Shown: in pieces, positions 61,101 to 64,000 of the stretch
How the letters are laid out: the number at the start of each line of letters is the position of its first letter
Position numbering within the stretch: position 1 is the first letter of the stretch
Assembly: GCF_037975245.1 (NCBI RefSeq)
Contig: NC_092582.1
Coordinates: forward strand, 4,126,501 to 4,190,500
DNA from: Apostichopus japonicus
Lineage: Eukaryota; Echinodermata; Holothuroidea; Aspidochirotida; Stichopodidae
Direction of reading: 5' to 3'
Length of the DNA: 64,000 nt
The notes under the pieces: model-generated
Databases searched by the model: none
The model's input: only the letters and a program-made list of their open reading frames with translations
Told to the model about the DNA's origin: nothing
Made by a program: the position numbers and the translations under genes

Positions 61101-62171
61101 AAATTTGACAGCCAACTCACGTTTTTCATCAGCAATGATAGGGTAGGGAAATTTATCCACTGAGGCAGTCGCTTTAATATCCTGTAATAGAATTCAACAA
61201 CCAAACCATAAACATTTTCTAATAATACCCTCAAACTTATTAATACGGTAATCCTTAATATATTTCATTATTTGACAATCTAGTGAATGTTTCTTGTCCA
61301 TACTGATCAACATATCTTGACAATGTCAATGTCAATTTACAATAATATTAATGGAAAATTAGAAGCTGCGAGTATTAAAATTCAGGGGTATGGTTAATTA
61401 TGCTCAAGCCAAAATGATTAACATTAAAGAATGCCAAACATTGCAAACTTGATTACTTTTTACATATTATTTTTGTATCATTTTTTTTACATGATTTATG
61501 TGATATAGAAACTTGTTACCCTAGGTTCACTGACCATCAAAACATGTTATCCAGGAAAATTAGCGATAACTCACGCAGAGGAAAACATTATAATTGCAGA
61601 TTTTTATGAATATAGTTTTGACTTGTCCAAATTGGTATACATGTGTATGCAATAATAACATGTATAAAACTTGTTTCAAAACTGAATGACAACTAAACCA
61701 AACTTATTTCAAATTTTGTTCTTTAGGTACATATGTTCAACATTCACTCTAGGCAAGTAAAACACTGCAATGGAGGCATGTACTCTAACATATATATGTA
61801 ATTCAAAATTTGTAGAAAAAAACATCATTTTCATTTTTCTTTTGCAAATTTCAAAGTTTGCAATTATTTCTGGTAGTTTCTCGTCATGTACTTCCCTTCT
61901 CATTGTACAATGATTTTTGTTTATTAATATTACTTTGTCAATATTTCAATTTTTGTACACTCAGGAAAACAGATATTCGAAATGTAATGAAATGAAATAA
62001 AATATAGAACCCACCGTAATCCATCCAAGATGGCTGTCAACGCTGTCACAGGAGAGAGCGATCAGTTTGCAGTTTCTCTTTTCAAACTCAGGTACCAAGC
62101 GTGCAGCCCTTCCAAGTTCTGTGGTGCAGACAGGGGTGAAGTCAGCAGGATGAGAGAATAGAATGGCCCAT
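49038..62171 (-). CDS. PRDX6: 1-Cys peroxiredoxin (PRDX6 type), 5' partial, five exons
   Basis: Minus-strand exons in order: 62171-62015, 61181-61044, 53978-53905, 50398-50326, 49169-49038 (stop TAA at 49040-49038). Together 190 residues, corresponding to human residues about 33 to the end. The peroxidatic Cys motif is [42 protein letters not shown] and the C-terminal [20 protein letters not shown] are PRDX6 signatures and exclude 2-Cys peroxiredoxins. The family reduces hydroperoxides and phospholipid hydroperoxides, usually in cytosol and lysosome. The GDSWG lipase motif of mammals reads ..WA here, so the last Gly is missing. The N-terminal exon (first ~32 residues) was not found before 64000. 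The 7-kb second visible intron carries the LTR retrotransposon. Confidence 0.95.
49360..50010. repeat. ~42-bp minisatellite (PRDX6 last intron)
   Basis: About 15 copies of GAGTCACTATGTCCGCGAGT and AACTGTGACCTATCTGTTAAT. The 42-bp period keeps frames open on both strands, producing repetitive spurious proteins. Confidence 0.92.
50326..50398 (-). CDS. PRDX6: PRDX6 fourth visible exon
   Basis: Minus-strand acceptor catgacag|T and donor TGGAAG|GTCAGT. Encodes (D)[20 protein letters not shown] and ADWK, aligning with mammalian DEILRVVISLQLTAEKRVATPVDWK. The intron after it holds the 42-bp minisatellite at 49360-50010. Confidence 0.94.
51290..51850. repeat. TATTG-rich satellite (PRDX6 intron)
   Basis: Imperfect pentamer (TATTG)n sequence with a longer period of roughly 60-90 bp (TTTCATTGCATTGTACAGAC blocks). 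Located between the exons at 50398 and 53905. The remainder of that intron shows no gene. Confidence 0.9.
52035..52180. repeat. Clustered CTTGGTGCCCT motifs with possible transposon end
   Basis: Repeats of CCTTGGTG.CCTAC at about 52053-52112 lead to CCAGCCCTG at 52171-52179, resembling a hAT-like right end. A reversed-type end GCAGGGCTTGACATGACC occurs at 52619. No complete element could be drawn. Confidence 0.35.
53905..53978 (-). CDS. PRDX6: PRDX6 third visible exon
   Basis: Minus-strand acceptor tttccag|GTT and donor TTTGA|GTAAG. Encodes [20 protein letters not shown] plus GRNF. The Asp of GPDKK corresponds to mammalian Asp140 of the phospholipase triad and is kept. Ends in phase 2. Confidence 0.94.
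54534..54591. repeat. Perfect 58-bp palindrome
   Basis: Centre at 54562/54563 (ACAA|TTGT); every base from 54534 to 54591 pairs with its mirror, with no spacer. It abuts a second palindrome. Confidence 0.95.
54592..54655. repeat. Perfect 64-bp palindrome
   Basis: Centre at 54623/54624 (CATT|AATG); 64 bases self-complementary with no spacer, starting the base after the first palindrome ends. Arm sequence differs from the first. Confidence 0.95.
55008..55131. repeat. ~38-bp tandem repeat
   Basis: Three full units and a partial of CTCTGAAGGGCAG.TTCCTA followed by GGGTGTGTGAAGGTC. In the PRDX6 intron, just upstream of the LTR element. Confidence 0.85.
55376..55636 (-). repeat. 3' LTR of the Ty3/gypsy element
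   Basis: 261 bp, same ends as the 5' LTR. Target duplication GGACT at 55371-55375. Confidence 0.95.
55637..55648 (-). promoter_or_regulatory. Polypurine tract of the Ty3/gypsy element
   Basis: Minus-strand AAAAAAGGGAGA lies directly before the 3' LTR, where plus-strand DNA synthesis is primed in this class. Confidence 0.8.
55828..59730 (-). CDS. Gag-pol polyprotein of the Ty3/gypsy element
   Basis: 1300 codons; initiation may instead be at the second Met (residue 8, [10 protein letters not shown]). Gag-like region residues ~8-200; two zinc knuckles ~217-250 (the second a clean CX2CX4HX4C). Aspartic protease with DTGA at ~316-319. Reverse transcriptase ~430-640 with [10 protein letters not shown] and catalytic VADD at ~589-592. 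RNase H ~735-850 (D738, E773, D801). Integrase zinc finger with His ~953-956 and CX2C at 986-989; DDE core D1017, D1070, E1106. No stop or frameshift. No env frame follows, so it is a retrotransposon rather than a retrovirus. Confidence 0.95.
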   Translation of the reverse strand: MLLAIANMDQLRQPGELSLQGNLAENWRKWKQMFLLYISASGIAAKTDEVKSAALLHIAGEDAVEIYNSFQWQEAGDEKTLNKVMEKFEEYCAPRKNITWERHIFNTTNQKQHETIDHYVTELRNKSKSCEFGTLAEGLIRDRIVCGVCDDQIRRRLLREEDLTLKKAVDICRASEATTHQMKSFTADTEKNLQTVRTFANSNTLRNKKFQNQTQSCFKCGRAWTQNHDCPAKGLSCRNCGKLNHFAVVCRSKQENAPKQKPKEVRVVKSQGRDSDSDPEIDEFYIGMTKNDSITNKEKWEVTLKLEDKPVLFTIDTGAECNVINYATYQRVTKQPLTKSGTKLVGYGGQRLSPLGHINLLCEYKDRYHVLDFQVVDGSPQCLLGLESSQNLELIKRVFTTKEEQKSDILDEYKDVFEGLGEITDVTHHITVDPNVPPVIHPPRKLPVALRDRVQKELERMEKLNVIERVHEPTQWVNSMVTVIKPNKTRICIDPRDLNKAISREHFPMRTIEEVVSGMPKAKVFSVLDASSGFWQIKLDEESSKFCTFNTPFGRFKFNRLPFGICSAPEVFQDVMSQVYESIEGVEIVADDILIWGETVAEHDQRLRNVLERSRLRKVKLNKSKCQIRKSEITYLGHVLSESGLKVDPEKVRAVTEMKSPEDKEGLQRFMGVITYLAKFIPNLSTESAPLRALLEKGVHWEWGDAQQKSFQRLKEKITQAPVLKLFDVTKEVTLSVDSSSLGVGAVILQEGSPVAYASKSLTKSQQNYAQIEKEMLAIVFGCERFHEYLYGQKSIHVETDHKPLEPIFKKPLYQTPHRLQQMLMKVQKYPLSVQYRPGAELFIADTLSRASLKQEADNLGEKEFEVARLEMLPISKTKMSEILHATSGDEALGELIELTRQGWPSSRTDVPIGAKPYWNYKHEITVSDGLLFRGDKLIIPTTLRSSILIQVHNAHLGVEKCKRRARDIMFWPQMSAEIEDLISKCSICNTHRRQNKKEPLQSHEIPQRPWQKLGADLFEWNRNNYLILIDYFSGYFEISHLPSTKSETVIVHCKSQFARHGIPDVLITDNGPQFKSWQFDSFSKLYKFHHITSSPYHPQSNGMAEKGVQIAKALLMKAKESGQDPYLALLDYRNTPRDNILGSPVQRLFGRRTNTLLPTTEHLLKPKILKPETVHKRLVEKRQTQKTYYDRQTKKLPELQPGDNIRLQTDKGWKPATIVSKAEQPRSYYVETAEGVQYRRNRKHLLKTGETFSYDRHDDNDIVNSDNEQTSSEDQTTNTDFRRSSRAKTKPRWHSDYEM
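59765..59778 (-). promoter_or_regulatory. Primer-binding site (tRNA-Leu type)
   Basis: Directly after the 5' LTR on the minus strand: TGGTGTCAGAAGTG, complementary to the 3' end (CACTTCTGACACCA) of animal tRNA-Leu(CAA). Fourteen bases match. Confidence 0.8.
59779..60039 (-). repeat. 5' LTR of the Ty3/gypsy element
   Basis: 261 bp, identical by eye to the other LTR. TG...CA ends with TGTAA/TTACA inverted termini. Adjacent target duplication GGACT at 60040-60044. Confidence 0.95.
61044..61181 (-). CDS. PRDX6: PRDX6 second visible exon
   Basis: Minus-strand acceptor attacag|GAT and donor AGATGT|GTAAGT; 46 codons, phase 0 both ends. Encodes [20 protein letters not shown] then [20 protein letters not shown] and PLTARC. 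The FPYPIIAD and GMLDP motifs and the TAR match the family. Confidence 0.95.
62015..62171 (-). CDS. PRDX6: PRDX6 exon with peroxidatic cysteine
   Basis: Minus-strand acceptor tttcttcag|A and donor ATTACG|GTGGGT. Encodes [40 protein letters not shown] and [12 protein letters not shown]. The catalytic Cys sits in PVCTTE with the supporting Thr and His. The first base completes a codon from an exon beyond the window. Confidence 0.95.
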
Positions 62172-62299
62172 CTGAAGAAAAAAAAATGAAAAAAAAATCA
62201 AGGATTACGAAAGATGCCGACTCGATGATGCTTACAGCGTAAACAATGCCAGCTTTAAAATGTCAACATATCGCCTGTTGATTCTAAATCTTACATATG

Positions 62300-62420
62300 G
62301 CTGTAAGGGTACAGGGGAGGGTACAGGGGAGAGTGAGGGGAGGGTGAGGGGAGGGTGAGGGGAGGGTGAGAAGGTGAGGGGAGGTCGAGGGGGTGTGGTG
62401 GGGCTGGGGTGGTGTGGGAG
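62300..62420. repeat. G-rich GGGAGGGTGAG minisatellite
   Basis: About 120 bp of GGGGAGGGTGAG-type units on the plus strand, with many G-triplets able to form G-quadruplexes. In the PRDX6 pre-mRNA (minus strand) it is C-rich. Lies in the intron upstream of the exon at 62171; the rest of 62421-64000 shows nothing recognisable. Confidence 0.85.
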
Positions 62421-64000
62421 CCAGGACTCTCGAGAGGGAAATGAGTGATGGATGGAGTTGCCATCTACTGTTGGTGTGGATTAGAAATTTTGTTTGTACA
62501 ACTTTATTAGTTAAAATGTAACTTAGAAATAACACTGTATGTTTAAAGCTATTAGTACAATATGTGGTGGTTTATAACTTTGCATTAACCTGATCATGGC
62601 CATGTTACATTATATTCACATATAATGGGGACTCCTCAATGATTATTCAGAGTGACAGATCTAATGCGGTTAGATCCACCTGTATGGAGTAAATGATACA
62701 CCATGTCCTATAGAAAGTACTCAATAGTATCTCTCAGTAACACATTCTATACCAAAGAAATGATCAATTAGGGAATTGTGAAACTCTATAGTGAGTAAGC
62801 GTACTCAAAGTGAGGAAAGGTTATGCACTGCGTGGCTAAATGTCCAATACAGGAGAAACTTACAAGGTCAGGTCAGAAATTGACAAAATATTGACAAATA
62901 TGACGAAAATAGCAAAGAGACAGATAAGGGAGTAACACAGTGAGTGTGAATGTCAAGTTGTAAACACAAAATAAAGCTTTGAATTGCATTAATACTGTAG
63001 CACCACAGAAACAATGTGAGAATTTATTCTAGTGTAGAATAATCCTCTCATAAATTCCTTACAGTCGCTACCAACTGGAAAATATATCTTACTACTCGCA
63101 ACAGTGGTTACTGTGCAGAGTTACATTAAAACAGTATGTACAGCAGAACCTACCCATTGTGGCAATGGAACTTTAATTATACTCCGCCATATTGTTATTC
63201 TAATGTAGTGTACGTATATACTGTATGGCACTGTAAATGTTCTACATCACTCTCTTTACTTTAAGTACTCCTTGGTATATCATTCTGTTAATTTCACTGC
63301 AGAACTCTAGAATTTTCACTTCTCATGTATAGGACAAATGACAGACTCCTATACAGTATCATATAGACTTCAGTGACTCAAGTCATTCTATTCCAAAAGA
63401 CAATTGCCTCAAACAAGTGCCACAAATCAGCATATAACAAGAACAACTAGATCAGAACAATGTTCAGTGACACGTAAACTAAGATACCCACCGAACCAGA
63501 ACAGGTCTACGTAATGCTAAATGGATTACTTTAAAGTCTATAAATACCAAAAATAGTCAAGGATGACTGAACAGCTTGTAAGGAAACCAAAGGTCGATCT
63601 TGAAGCAAGTTACTTGTGGCAAAAGTATGAATGATGGCAGTGACACCTATGCTTGCCTGCAATATTATATAACAAATTTAAAGGTAGTCAGTATAGGCCC
63701 CAAATTATAGCATGCTCTAATTGAGCACTAGAACTTTTCAAAAAGGACTTTCCTGGTGGTCTTTGCTCTCCAAATTGTTCTCAGACATTTTTAAGGAACA
63801 CACAAGATGACTGAATGTTCGTCCCAGCACTGAGGAAAATTTCCTTGAAGGTTGTAATATAAACAGTTTAAGAATTTTGACCATAGGTGACCATAGTTTA
63901 GAAGTATAAGAGACTGTAGCTTACAGTATTTTAACAGACAATCTACATGTACATAGATAAATAAAATATTCCTGCACATGGCAAACAGTCACATTGGCAG

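Overview
This is eukaryotic (metazoan) DNA: about 64 kb with two multi-exon genes whose exons have GT/AG borders, embedded in AT-rich introns full of mobile elements and minisatellites. Protein similarity and gene order suggest a marine invertebrate deuterostome (an echinoderm or relative); this is inference and the species cannot be fixed from the sequence alone.

Layout. (1) 1-11870: no coding exon recognised. The stretch is a nest of non-autonomous DNA transposons with short terminal inverted repeats (TIRs) and 8-bp target duplications (954-2581, 3397-4514, 6452-10770 with 7971-9373 inside it), framed in part by a diverged inverted-repeat pair (4588-5352 and 10788-11395). (2) 11871-40280, plus strand: most of a PRRC2 (BAT2-like, proline-rich coiled-coil 2) gene. 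Twenty exons can be chained with consistent phase into about 3005 residues ending at a stop at 37676, followed by a long U-rich 3' UTR and a poly(A) signal at 40255. The first exon(s) lie upstream of the window or were not recognised. (3) 40281-48440: intergenic, with two related 1.7-kb hAT-like elements and copies of a dispersed repeat that also sits in a PRRC2 intron. (4) 62171-49038, minus strand: the last five coding exons of a 1-Cys peroxiredoxin (PRDX6 type); the N-terminal exon lies beyond 64000. Its largest intron carries an apparently intact Ty3/gypsy LTR retrotransposon (55376-60039) with identical 261-bp LTRs, a 5-bp target duplication, a tRNA-Leu-type primer site, a polypurine tract and an uninterrupted 1300-codon gag-pol frame.

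Most noteworthy: two near-identical 84-nt box C/D snoRNA candidates (18520-18603 and 21871-21954) in two different PRRC2 introns. They are identical in terminal stem, C, D', C' and D boxes and both guide regions; all five differences fall in the 16-nt D'-C' spacer. Human PRRC2B also hosts two snoRNA copies (SNORD62A/B), so the host-guest arrangement may be ancient. Other highlights are two abutting perfect palindromes (58 and 64 bp) at 54534-54655, a tandem duplication that copied a PRRC2 3' splice site, loss of the last glycine of the phospholipase GxSxG motif in PRDX6, and convergent linkage of PRRC2 with PRDX6, which also lie near one another on human chromosome 1q24-25.
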